Positions 31,738 to 40,431 of a DNA stretch of 56,400 nucleotides are shown here, piece after piece. This DNA comes from Deltaproteobacteria bacterium. Its GTDB lineage: Bacteria; Desulfobacterota; Desulfobacteria; Desulfobacterales; Desulfosarcinaceae. Location: contig PDTK01000005.1 in assembly GCA_002747175.1 (NCBI GenBank), positions 1-56,400 on the forward strand. Reading direction: 5' to 3'. The position numbers and the translations under genes are program-made. How positions within the stretch are numbered: position 1 is the first letter of the stretch; the number at the start of each line of letters is the position of its first letter. A model generated the notes under the pieces. It worked only from the letters and a program-made list of their open reading frames with translations. It was not told where the DNA came from and did not search any database.

Positions 31738-33438
31738 ATGAATAATCATACGATACTTGGGCAAATCTTCGATAAGATAGAGCCTGTTACAGAAACGGGG
31801 ATACACGGTTTTTTTCAACTGCTTGATAAACAGCCGATAATCTTTATCCTGCTATCACTTGCCGTTGGCACATTTATTGGTAAACGCAGCGTTAAGGGGA
31901 TCTCGCTGGGTTCGACAGCAGGAACGTTATTGGTGGGGGTAATCCTCTCGATGATTGCCCAGTCTGCGTATGGCATTACGTATGCGATTCCCGGTATTTT
32001 GTCGTCTTTCATGTTACTGCTGTTTATGTACGCCCTGGGGTTGAAAGTAGGGCCGCAATTTTTTGCGGGTCTGCGTAAAGGCGGCATCGCGTTTATTGTC
32101 ATCGGGCTTATCGTATGGAGCCTGAACTGGCTGATCTGCTATTTCGGCGCATCGTCAGCAAAACTTGCGCCAGGCTATGCAACGGGCCTGATTTCAGGAA
32201 GCTACACCATAACCGCAATCCTTGGGGTCGGGCAGAGTGCCCTGACCAGCGGGGCATATACGCCGCCTGCGGGCATGAATTCGGGAGAAGTCAGCGCGAA
32301 TATGGCAGCGGCCTATGCCATCAGCTATCTGTTGTCGAGTGTGGGCATCATTTTATTAATTAGATATTTGCCCAGAATGTTCGGGCGCGACGCTGTTGCT
32401 GATGCCAAAGCCGCAGAGCTGGACTATAGCGGCGGGGCAACCCACCCGGTTCCCGGTGCACCGGGGGCGTTGACAATGGGTTTTTCCCCTTATGACCTGC
32501 GCGCTTTTGATGTGACGCATAAAACCTTTATAGGCAAAACGGTTTCTCAATTGGCAAAAACCTTCCCTGCAACCCCTATCTTACGTGTTGTTCGCAGTGG
32601 TAAGGTGCTGGATCTTTCCAGCGATCCAACCCTGGAATTAAATGACATTGTTACCGTTCGCAGCGATGTGCATGAACTGATTTTCACCGATGGAGAACTG
32701 ATCGGACCGGAATCAGATAACCAGCTGGCACGCCAGGTCACCATCGAAGTGGCCGATGTTCACGTCGCTTCTCATGCGATTTCAGGAAGCAGTATCGCGG
32801 AACAGCAACAGTCAGGTCTGGTGGGAGGAGTTACTATTCAGGCACTGTTTCGGTCAGGTAATGAAATCCCTGTGGGTCCAGACAGTGAGGTGCGCTTTGG
32901 AGATGTAATTCGCCTGGCAGGTCCAGACGCGGCTATTCAGCTTGCCGCAAAACATTTTGGCGGACGGGCGATCCTGCCGACTATGAAGTCCGAGATACTC
33001 TATCTGGCCTTTGCCATGCTGGTTGGATATCTGGTGGGTATTATTACGGTTCATGTCGCCGGAATTCCCTTTGCCCTGGGGACTTCTGCCGGGTGTATTC
33101 TTGCGGGTATCGGTGTTAGTTACTGGCGCAGCCGTAACCCTGAATTTGGCGGTCCGGTACACGAAGGCGCGCGCAGTTTCCTGCAGGATTTCGGGCTGAA
33201 TGTCTTTGTCGCCGTACTGGCAGCGAATGTGGGGCCTAAGGTCATTACCGCATTGGCAGGCGATACCATTGTGTGGCTTGCCATTATCGGTACAGCGGGA
33301 GCCTTGATCCCGCCTTTTGTCGCCTTTTGGGTGGGTGAATCGAAAAGCTCAGTTGCGGCTATCCCGTACCCCGTGACCTATGCACTTACCACAGTACTGA
33401 CACTGATCGGCGGCTATATATCGATGATTCTGTCCTGA
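31738..33438 (+). CDS. AspT/YbjL-family amino acid antiporter
   Basis: Inner-membrane exchanger of the aspartate:alanine exchanger family; paired with a decarboxylase it would swap glutamate for GABA and so consume protons. 566 residues: two hydrophobic repeats of about five helices each (about 30-220 and 425-566), flanking a soluble part with two TrkA_C-like domains (IGKTVSQLAKTFPATPILRVVR; VQTIQALFRSGNEIPVGPDSEVRFGDVIRL-like region in the second). The AYISYLL/GLISGSYTITAILGVGQSAL regions match YidE/YbjL duplications. The start at 31738 has a weak ribosome site. Close linkage to gadB is typical of acid-resistance or decarboxylation-energy modules, and the pair looks transferred. Confidence 0.85.
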   Translation: MNNHTILGQIFDKIEPVTETGIHGFFQLLDKQPIIFILLSLAVGTFIGKRSVKGISLGSTAGTLLVGVILSMIAQSAYGITYAIPGILSSFMLLLFMYALGLKVGPQFFAGLRKGGIAFIVIGLIVWSLNWLICYFGASSAKLAPGYATGLISGSYTITAILGVGQSALTSGAYTPPAGMNSGEVSANMAAAYAISYLLSSVGIILLIRYLPRMFGRDAVADAKAAELDYSGGATHPVPGAPGALTMGFSPYDLRAFDVTHKTFIGKTVSQLAKTFPATPILRVVRSGKVLDLSSDPTLELNDIVTVRSDVHELIFTDGELIGPESDNQLARQVTIEVADVHVASHAISGSSIAEQQQSGLVGGVTIQALFRSGNEIPVGPDSEVRFGDVIRLAGPDAAIQLAAKHFGGRAILPTMKSEILYLAFAMLVGYLVGIITVHVAGIPFALGTSAGCILAGIGVSYWRSRNPEFGGPVHEGARSFLQDFGLNVFVAVLAANVGPKVITALAGDTIVWLAIIGTAGALIPPFVAFWVGESKSSVAAIPYPVTYALTTVLTLIGGYISMILS

Positions 33439-33859
33439 TCGTGCTGATCGTCCATTGAGTCGTTGCCAAGGCTATGAAAGGGTGCTAAAGAGATGTTATA
33501 ATTTTTTAGGATAACAGTTAGTTGTGAATTGGAAAAGCCCTATATGGAGGTAGTTTGCGACCAAACAGAATACTTCCAAAACAGGCAATTTCCAAATGCA
33601 TTACAAAGATATCAAGGCTCAGGTTCGTAAGCAACCAAAAACCGAACATCCCAATTGGTATCGTCTCAATCGAAAGGAAAAAAAACTGATTGCCCCCCAC
33701 AACGTTCTGACCAAAAAGAGACAAGCCCTTATATTGGGATGGAAAGCAAACAAAATCGTGCGTTTATCGGCTTACCTCTTAACCGCAAGAAAATGATCAG
33801 TCATGTGCAAATGTCCCAGTTCAGATTGTCGTTTTCATATGCCCAGATGATCAAGGCGA
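33439..33859. other. 421-bp intergenic region with a probable IS remnant
   Basis: Apart from the transposase-like frame at 33596-33796 no gene is visible. It forms the right edge of the gadB-aspT segment and separates it from the convergent acyl-CoA module. Confidence 0.6.
33596..33796 (+). pseudogene. probable transposase N-terminal remnant
   Basis: A 66-residue frame beginning MHYKDIKAQVRKQPKTEHPN and continuing WYRLNRKEKKLIA resembles the N-terminus of a DDE transposase family that opens with a short helical domain. Similar-looking sequence continues in another frame (SPYIGMESKQNRAF from about 33740), as expected after frameshift decay. The family cannot be named with confidence. Confidence 0.35.
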
Positions 33860-35548
33860 TCAGGCCGTTTTCACGGCGGCATCCCCTTCACGCTTCAAGG
33901 CCTTGGTAGCCTGTTCGCGTAATTTGTATTTCTGAATCTTACCTGATGCCGTCGTGGGATATTCGTCTATAAGAAAGAAAAAAGTCGGTATCTTATGAAA
34001 GGCGATCTTATCCTTACAAAAGGCTTTCATCTCCTCCTGTGAGGGTTTCTCCCCGCCCCTGGTCTGGATATAGGCGACAACTTCCTCACCGTACTTTTCA
34101 CTCGGCACCCCTACCACCTGAACATCTGTAATTGCCGGATGGGTATACAGAAATTCCTCTATCTCTCGCGGGTAAATATTTTCTCCTCCCCGGATAATCA
34201 TATCCTTGATGCGGCCGGTAATTTTACAATAGCCGTTTTCATCCATCACGGCCAGGTCACCCGTATGCAGCCAGCCATCAGTATCGATCGCTTTCCGGGA
34301 AGCCTCTTCCATCTTGTAATACCCCTTCATCACATGGAACCCCCGGGTACACAGTTCCCCCTGTTCGCCCGGCGGCAACGGGGTGCCGTCACCAGCCGGA
34401 TCAACAATCTTGACCTCCACATCGGGCAGTGCCCGGCCCACGGTACTGACCCGTAATTCCAGAGGATCTTCGGTCCGGGTCTGGGTGATACCCGGTGAAG
34501 ATTCAGTTTGCCCGTAAACAATGGTCATTTCATCGGCGCCCATGATATTTTTATCAACAACTTTTTTCATAATCTCAATCGGACAGGGGGATCCGGCCAT
34601 GATCCCGGTGCGCAAGCTTGAGGTGTCGTAATTTTTTTGGGCCATTTCTTGCAACTCGGCAATGAACATGGTCGGCACACCGTGAACGGCGGTGCATTTT
34701 TCGGCCTCGATGGTTTCGAGCACCAAATCCGGCTTGAACTGGATCACCGGCGTCATACAAGCTGCCGATACCAGACAGGTCAAGGTACCTAATACACAGC
34801 CAAAGCAGTGGAAAAAAGGGACCGGAATGCACAGACTGTCTTTTGTACTCAGTTTCATGCACTCGCCAATGCTTTTGGCATTACCGATGAGGTTGGTATG
34901 GCTCAACATCACGCCTTTGGGAAAACCGGTGGTACCGGAAGTATACTGCATGTTGACGACATCCTCCGGATCAAGACACTCCTGACGTTGCCTCAGTTCC
35001 TCATCTGAGATGGCCTTGCCTTTTTCGATCATTTCATCCCAACTGAACATGCCGGGCTGCTTTCCCTCGCCAATGTAGACGATATTTTTCAAAAGGGGCA
35101 GTTTTTCCGACTTCAATTGGCCGGGATGGGCATCTTTCAATTCCGGACAGACCTCGTCGATGACCTTCAGGTATTCGTCTGGTGTGCGCACCCCGCCGAT
35201 CAGCACGAGCGTGGTGGCATCAGACTGTTTTATCAGGTATTCCAACTCGAATGATTTGTAATTGGTGTTGACCGTTACCAGCACGGCGCCCATCTTGGCT
35301 GTCCCGAATTGGCAGTACAGCCATTCGGGCACGTTGTTGGCCCAGATGGCGATTTTTTCGCCTTTTTCAACACCCAGCGCCATGAAGCCCTTGGCCACAT
35401 CGTTGCAGATCCCCTGCAACTGTCTGTAACTGAAGCGAATATTGCGTTCGTGATAATTTACCGCCGGGCTAGTGCCAAACTGATCGGCAACCTTATCAAC
35501 CAACTGGCCAATGGTGGTTTGTCCAACTTCATATTTCGGTAGCTGCAT
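33860..35548 (-). CDS. acyl-CoA synthetase (AMP-forming)
   Basis: Activates a fatty or branched-chain acid to its CoA thioester with ATP. 562 residues: P-loop YTSGTTGFPKGVMLSHTN near 197-214, VYGQTESSPGITQT near 325, the GDLAVMDENGYCKITGRIKDMIIRGGENIYPREIEEFL adenylate-binding region (read in pieces near 435-472), and the C-terminal catalytic lysine in TASGKIQKYKLRE. AAGGAG precedes the ATG. It is the last gene of the leftward acyl-CoA module, 74 bp after the DUF6125-like gene. The family is medium/long-chain FACS-like; the substrate may be the free acid feeding this pathway. Confidence 0.9.
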   Translation of the reverse strand: MQLPKYEVGQTTIGQLVDKVADQFGTSPAVNYHERNIRFSYRQLQGICNDVAKGFMALGVEKGEKIAIWANNVPEWLYCQFGTAKMGAVLVTVNTNYKSFELEYLIKQSDATTLVLIGGVRTPDEYLKVIDEVCPELKDAHPGQLKSEKLPLLKNIVYIGEGKQPGMFSWDEMIEKGKAISDEELRQRQECLDPEDVVNMQYTSGTTGFPKGVMLSHTNLIGNAKSIGECMKLSTKDSLCIPVPFFHCFGCVLGTLTCLVSAACMTPVIQFKPDLVLETIEAEKCTAVHGVPTMFIAELQEMAQKNYDTSSLRTGIMAGSPCPIEIMKKVVDKNIMGADEMTIVYGQTESSPGITQTRTEDPLELRVSTVGRALPDVEVKIVDPAGDGTPLPPGEQGELCTRGFHVMKGYYKMEEASRKAIDTDGWLHTGDLAVMDENGYCKITGRIKDMIIRGGENIYPREIEEFLYTHPAITDVQVVGVPSEKYGEEVVAYIQTRGGEKPSQEEMKAFCKDKIAFHKIPTFFFLIDEYPTTASGKIQKYKLREQATKALKREGDAAVKTA

Positions 35549-35622
35549 GGTTTTCTCCTTTTCATGATATGAACAATAATGCAGCTGGGACGACTGCCAG
35601 CTGTGACAATAGCACTCGCGCT

Positions 35623-36363
35623 TTATTTCAGCCAAAAGCGCCAGGCGCAAAACCACTCTGGCGGATGGGTATCCGGCGGACAACCAACGCATTCGGTTTG
35701 TATGCGCGGATCAATGGTTTCGGCAAAGCGTGCATATTCAACCAGACCGCCTGATTTACAAGGGTAATCGTCGAGTCCTTTGCGTTGGCGGGCGGCCTGA
35801 ACGCGGCAAACATTCATTTTGAAGACAACGCTGTCACCTTCTTTCTCAAAACTCTGGGTGTTGATACGGGCATAGACCCTGAATTTTAAGGCTTTTTCGA
35901 GACCTTCCAATCCTGCATTGGGGCCAAGTTCGAGCACCCTGGCAATGGTATCAGCTTCAAACGGTGAAAAATGCCCCCAGCATGAATCGTTACAGCGTTT
36001 GGCATCATTCATGCCGTGGGCAAATTCAACCCCCTGAAACCAAACCCCGTCATTGGCCAGCCAGTTGACACTGACCGCATCAATCAGAGCTTCCAGCTTT
36101 TCGGCCGGCATCTCAAGCAGGGGTTTGGGCAGGCCGTTTTCAACCTCAAAGTCCAGCACCTTGCCGAGCCGCTTGAGTTGAATGGCCGAGCTACGCTCAA
36201 ACACTGCCGATAACAGTGCAAGGGCCTTTTGCATCCCGAGTTGATGGCGCACTTCGGTAAACCAAAGGCCGTAGTGAACAATGATACGGTGGAAAAAATC
36301 TTTTACCAGTTGCACTTTTTGGGTTTTATCGAGATCTCCTATGGCATCCCATGCCTGGTTCAT
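35623..36363 (-). CDS. DUF6125-like protein
   Basis: Function unknown. 246 residues, without signal peptide. The N-terminal half is helical (DKTQKVQLVKDFFHRIIVHYGLWFTEV in two pieces). The C-terminal half contains several conserved-looking cysteines: CNDSCWG near 140, MNVCRVQ near 185, CKSGG near 203, and TECVGCPPDTHPPEWFCAW near 225, which may bind a metal or cluster. A TAAGGAG site lies seven bases before the ATG. Similar proteins occur beside acyl-CoA genes in sulfate reducers; that association and the family name come from memory. Confidence 0.6.
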   Translation of the reverse strand: MNQAWDAIGDLDKTQKVQLVKDFFHRIIVHYGLWFTEVRHQLGMQKALALLSAVFERSSAIQLKRLGKVLDFEVENGLPKPLLEMPAEKLEALIDAVSVNWLANDGVWFQGVEFAHGMNDAKRCNDSCWGHFSPFEADTIARVLELGPNAGLEGLEKALKFRVYARINTQSFEKEGDSVVFKMNVCRVQAARQRKGLDDYPCKSGGLVEYARFAETIDPRIQTECVGCPPDTHPPEWFCAWRFWLK

Positions 36364-36580
36364 CGCCTTTCTCCTTATAGGGTTTCATAAAAAGGTCTTT
36401 TTTAGCGGTTTTACCCTGCGTAACTTGCTGAAATTACTAAGGGCGATTTTTCAATTTTTGACTTTTTACGGGACTATCAAGTGTAAGGCACTAAAAACGG
36501 TTAAATGGCCCTCGGCGGCCCGTTCATTATGCTGTCGGCAATAGCGCGGACAGCTTGCAGGTTGCCGGCTGACCCACCGG

Positions 36581-38530
36581 TTAGTCTTCCTGCAAAGCCT
36601 TGATGTCGGTATAATACTCAAGGACTTGGGGGTTTTTCAAAGCCTCCTTGTTTTTCACCGGCTTTCCTTCAATGGTTTTTTTGACGGCGATCTCAACTTT
36701 TTTCATATTCAAGGTATAGGGAATATCGGCAACGGCAATAATCTTGGCCGGCACATGGCGGGGTGAGGCATGGGTGCGGATGGCCTGGCGAATCTTTTCA
36801 CAAAGCCTTTCAGTCAACTCATAACCTACGTTCATTTTAACAAACAGGATGACCCGCACATCGTTTTTCCAGCTCTGACCGACCACCAGCGAATCCTCAA
36901 TTTCAGGTAGCATATCCAATCGGCGATAGATTTCGGCCGTACCAATCCGCACGCCGCCGGGGTTCAGGGTGGCATCCGAGCGACCGTAGATGATGACGCC
37001 ACCCCGGTCGTTAATTTCGATATAGTCGCCGTGACGCCATACGCCGGGGTAAAGATCAAAATAGGCGTTGTGGTATTTTTCTCCATCCGGATCGTCCCAA
37101 AAATAAATCGGCATGGAGGGAGAGGGTGCCGTGCAGACCAGCTCACCCTGGGTGTTACGCACGGAATGGCCCTTTTCGTCAAAGGCCTCGACCTTCATGC
37201 CCAGTCCCCGACATTGCAACTCTCCGGCATAAACCGGGCCAATGGGGTTGCCCAGGGCAAAACAGCCGTTGATATCGGTTCCGCCAGAAATGGAGGCCAG
37301 CTGCAAATCCTTTTTGATCTCCTGGTAGACAAAATCAAACCCCTCGATAGACAGAGGCGAACCGGTGGACAAAACGGCTCGCAAGGGGCGAAGGTCAAAT
37401 TGCTTGCCTGGCTTGATACCCGTTGCCATCAAAGCGGAAATGTAACCGGCGCTGGTTCCAAAAACCGTTACCTTTTCATCCTGGGCCATCTGCCACAAGG
37501 CTTCAGGACCAGGATAAAACGGGTTGCCGTCATAAAGCACCAGGGTTGCGCCAACACCCAGGCCACAGGTAAGCCAGTTCCACATCATCCAGCCACAGGT
37601 GGTGAAATAAAAAAGGGTATCTTCCCGTTTAAGATCCGTATGCAAAAGATGCTCTTTGAGCTGATGCAGCAAAATACCGCCAGCACCTTGCACCATGCAT
37701 TTGGGAAGGCCGGTGGTTCCCGATGAATACATGATATAAAGGGGATGATCGAATGGCAGTTGGGCAAAAGCGACCTCCGGGGCGTCGTCTATTTTAAAAT
37801 CACGATATAAAACGGCATGGGGTAGCGGCGTCAGATCGGGATTGGATGCCGTATAAGGAACGACCACAAGTTTTTCAACCGAATTGATTTGCTGGAGGAT
37901 CCTGCCGATCCGCTCCAGGCTGTCGATACGACGACCCTTGAAAAAGTAGCCGTCAGCGCTGAACAAGACCTTGGGTTTGATCTGGCCGAAACGATCCAGC
38001 ACCCCCTTGATGCCGAAATCCGGGGAACATGACGACCAGGCGGCCCCCAGCGCCGTTGCGGCCAGCATGACGATGATCGTTTCGGGCATATTGGGCATAA
38101 ATCCGGCCACCCGATCACCCGCTGTCACCCCCGATGCTTCAAGGGCTGCGGCAACCTGGCATACTTCCCGGTACAGCTGGGCGTAGGACAATCTGCGTCG
38201 CACCTGATCTTCGCCATAAAACAGCAAGGCAGTGCGATCGTCCCGATAACGCAGCAGGTTTTCAGCAAAATTGAGCCGTGAACCCTTGAACCATTTGGCA
38301 CCAGGCATTTTTTCTGCTTCGAGAATTGCTTCCGGCGGAACCGATTGAATAATGTTGGCATACTCCCAGAATTGTTCCCAGAAGTCGGCAATCTTTGTTA
38401 CCGACCACTCCCAAAGGGCGGGGTAATCTTCAATAGAGAGGCCATGGCGTTGGTTGACACGGTCAATAAAGGCCGTCATATTGGCATTTTTGATTTTTTC
38501 GGCCGAAGGTTCCCACAAAAGCTTGGCCAT
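36581..38530 (-). CDS. acetoacetyl-CoA synthetase
   Basis: Converts acetoacetate to acetoacetyl-CoA with ATP, which is the step after HMG-CoA lyase in leucine-type catabolism. 649 residues: the family N-terminus with WEWSVTKIADFWEQFW and MPGAKWFKGSRLNFAENLL, P-loop MYSSGTTGLPKCMVQG near 265, and C-terminal DATLNPGGVRIGTAEIYR near 525-542 with NMKKVEIAVKK near 620 (catalytic Lys region). AAGGAG precedes the ATG. It lies 28 bp after the XRE-cupin regulator and is followed by a 217-bp gap. Confidence 0.92.
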   Translation of the reverse strand: MAKLLWEPSAEKIKNANMTAFIDRVNQRHGLSIEDYPALWEWSVTKIADFWEQFWEYANIIQSVPPEAILEAEKMPGAKWFKGSRLNFAENLLRYRDDRTALLFYGEDQVRRRLSYAQLYREVCQVAAALEASGVTAGDRVAGFMPNMPETIIVMLAATALGAAWSSCSPDFGIKGVLDRFGQIKPKVLFSADGYFFKGRRIDSLERIGRILQQINSVEKLVVVPYTASNPDLTPLPHAVLYRDFKIDDAPEVAFAQLPFDHPLYIMYSSGTTGLPKCMVQGAGGILLHQLKEHLLHTDLKREDTLFYFTTCGWMMWNWLTCGLGVGATLVLYDGNPFYPGPEALWQMAQDEKVTVFGTSAGYISALMATGIKPGKQFDLRPLRAVLSTGSPLSIEGFDFVYQEIKKDLQLASISGGTDINGCFALGNPIGPVYAGELQCRGLGMKVEAFDEKGHSVRNTQGELVCTAPSPSMPIYFWDDPDGEKYHNAYFDLYPGVWRHGDYIEINDRGGVIIYGRSDATLNPGGVRIGTAEIYRRLDMLPEIEDSLVVGQSWKNDVRVILFVKMNVGYELTERLCEKIRQAIRTHASPRHVPAKIIAVADIPYTLNMKKVEIAVKKTIEGKPVKNKEALKNPQVLEYYTDIKALQED

Positions 38531-38558
38531 TTTCGTCTCCTTCAGATAGACGTTGCGG

Positions 38559-39197
38559 TTATTGATTGAAAAGTACGGCCAGAATCGTTGCCTTCTCTTC
38601 CCTGGCCGTAATCCAGTGGGGACTGGCCGAGGCATAATAGGCGCTGTCGCCAGGGTTCAGTTCGTGCGTTTTGCCCCCAATCTCAAGCACGACCTTCCCT
38701 TGCAGCACATAGACGAACTCTTCACCATCATGCTGGGAGACTTCTTTTTTCTCACTGGCCGCCAGTTGTACCAGCAGCGGTTCCATGTGGCGTCCCTGTA
38801 CGGCTGCCGCCAAGGATTTATAGAGATATAAATGCTGGGCACCCTTTTGGGAAGTTGAACGGGAGACACGTTGTTGATCCTTGACACGGGTGATCGCGTA
38901 GGGCCTGTCTCCTTCGCCGGAAACAAGGCCGCCGACGGCCGCGTCCAGAGCTTTGGAAAGCTTCATCGCTGTTCCCAGTTGGGGCATGATCTCATCGTTT
39001 TCGATCTTTTCCAGAAATTCCGGACTGTAATCGGTTATGCCGGCCAGCTGTTCCAGGGAAAACCCTTTTTCCTTACGGAGCTGTTGGATACGCTCACCAA
39101 TCTCCCTGGTGTCGTCACTGTCGGCGGAGGGGATTTCTCCGGTCAATTCAGCAAAATAGTCCACGTTAATATGGGGCAACTCTTTTTTGGCGCTCAC
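38559..39197 (-). CDS. XRE-family regulator with cupin domain
   Basis: Predicted transcription factor inside the acyl-CoA operon. 212 residues: an XRE helix-turn-helix near 30-85 (IQQLRKEKGFSLEQLAGITDYSPEFLEKIEN, read in pieces) and a C-terminal cupin (EEFVYVLQGKVVLEIGG near 165, SAYYASASPHWITA near 190), a layout used to sense small molecules. GTG start with AAGGAG five bases upstream. Its position between the lyase and synthetase genes suggests a second layer of control in addition to the TetR repressor, possibly responding to a pathway metabolite. Confidence 0.88.
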   Translation of the reverse strand: MSAKKELPHINVDYFAELTGEIPSADSDDTREIGERIQQLRKEKGFSLEQLAGITDYSPEFLEKIENDEIMPQLGTAMKLSKALDAAVGGLVSGEGDRPYAITRVKDQQRVSRSTSQKGAQHLYLYKSLAAAVQGRHMEPLLVQLAASEKKEVSQHDGEEFVYVLQGKVVLEIGGKTHELNPGDSAYYASASPHWITAREEKATILAVLFNQ

Positions 39198-39232
39198 GAT
39201 GTCTCCTTCCGGTTACGGGTTCATAGAGAGCC

Positions 39233-40408
39233 TCAGGGCTGATATTGTTCAGGCAATTGGGCCTTCTCGCCCCAGCTTTTGGGTAAATTCTGACTTGGAT
39301 CTTCTCCCAGATTGGCCTTGTGCTTGTCCAGTCCGGGACGGGCAAACTGGAGATGCCCCTCTTTCAGGGTCCGGCCGTTTAAGATTGCCTCGCTACGCAG
39401 CCGTCGGCCGATGGTGCGTTCCAGCTGACGGCCCAGCCACAAGACACGGTCCACGTCCCAGCCGTGTTCAATGTTCATCTCATCGATCTGCACAAGGGTA
39501 TCTTCTAAGGTTACCAGGCCGACATAGCGCGGGTCATCATAATAATATTCACCGGTACCTTTGACCGGACAATCATCCAGGAAGTTGGCCGGCTGCCCCC
39601 CCAAACCGCCGAGTGTCGCCTCGAAATGGTCAATACCGGCCTGCAAGGCGGCCAGCACCGAGGCTGCGGCTACCCGCTTGGTTTCATGAAAATGGGCAAT
39701 ATGCAGGCTGGTATCGGGAATTTCATCCAGAATCATCGAAAAATAACGGTAGACATCGGGTGCCGAGGCGCTGCCGTCATGATCGGCGTGCTCTACATCA
39801 TGGGCCCCGATTTCAAGCCAGCGTTTGGTAAATTCAACGGCATCTTTCATATCGGTGGCGCCACCGATGGGGCTGCCCCAGATGGTGCTGACCGTGCCAC
39901 ACATCTGAATACCGGCATCGGTGCACTTCTTGATGCAGCGTTCCGCCTCCTCCCAGTAATTGGGCAGGCTGGTGCCCGAATTGGCAAAATGGTGTTCTTC
40001 TTCGGTTGAAACCATCATCAGCACCCGATCCGGGCCGATACCTTTTTCCTTGAGACGGATGGCGCGGTTCACAGCCGATTCGCGAATGGTGATACAGGTC
40101 AGGACAATATCTTCATAATTGATGCCTTTACGCTGGCACTTGTTCTTGAAACGGTCATCACGCAAATGGGCCAGCAGTTCTTCAGCATCCCGAAACTGGG
40201 GCATCAGGTAGGGATTGCCCAGGTTGGTCACTTCGATGTTACGGCAGCCAGCAAAGATCAGTTCTTCCAGATAAAATTTTTTGGCCGCTGTGGAGATGAA
40301 TTTTTCCTCGTGCTGGAACCCGTCGCGGATGGTAATATCGCCAATGGTTACCTTGCGGGGCATGCGGGGAAAAATTTTCCAGTAATCATATTCGGTTTTT
40401 GCTGTCAT
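39233..40408 (-). CDS. HMGL-family lyase/synthase (catalytic Cys replaced)
   Basis: 391-residue DRE-TIM metallolyase of the HMG-CoA lyase/citramalate synthase group. Motifs: ITIRDGFQHEEKF near 23, IEVTNLGNPYLMPQF near 58, HFHETKRVAAASVLAAL near 242 (metal ligand), and EATLGGLGGQPANFLDD near 268. In true HMG-CoA lyases the last block is GLGGCP, with a catalytic cysteine; here it is GLGGQP, so it is more likely a lyase or synthase for a related substrate, or an inactive member. It is ~90 residues longer than ordinary HMG-CoA lyase. AAGGAG precedes the ATG. It lies 23 bp after the carboxyltransferase gene. Confidence 0.82.
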   Translation of the reverse strand: MTAKTEYDYWKIFPRMPRKVTIGDITIRDGFQHEEKFISTAAKKFYLEELIFAGCRNIEVTNLGNPYLMPQFRDAEELLAHLRDDRFKNKCQRKGINYEDIVLTCITIRESAVNRAIRLKEKGIGPDRVLMMVSTEEEHHFANSGTSLPNYWEEAERCIKKCTDAGIQMCGTVSTIWGSPIGGATDMKDAVEFTKRWLEIGAHDVEHADHDGSASAPDVYRYFSMILDEIPDTSLHIAHFHETKRVAAASVLAALQAGIDHFEATLGGLGGQPANFLDDCPVKGTGEYYYDDPRYVGLVTLEDTLVQIDEMNIEHGWDVDRVLWLGRQLERTIGRRLRSEAILNGRTLKEGHLQFARPGLDKHKANLGEDPSQNLPKSWGEKAQLPEQYQP

Positions 40409-40431
40409 TGAGATTCTCCTTTATCAGATAA

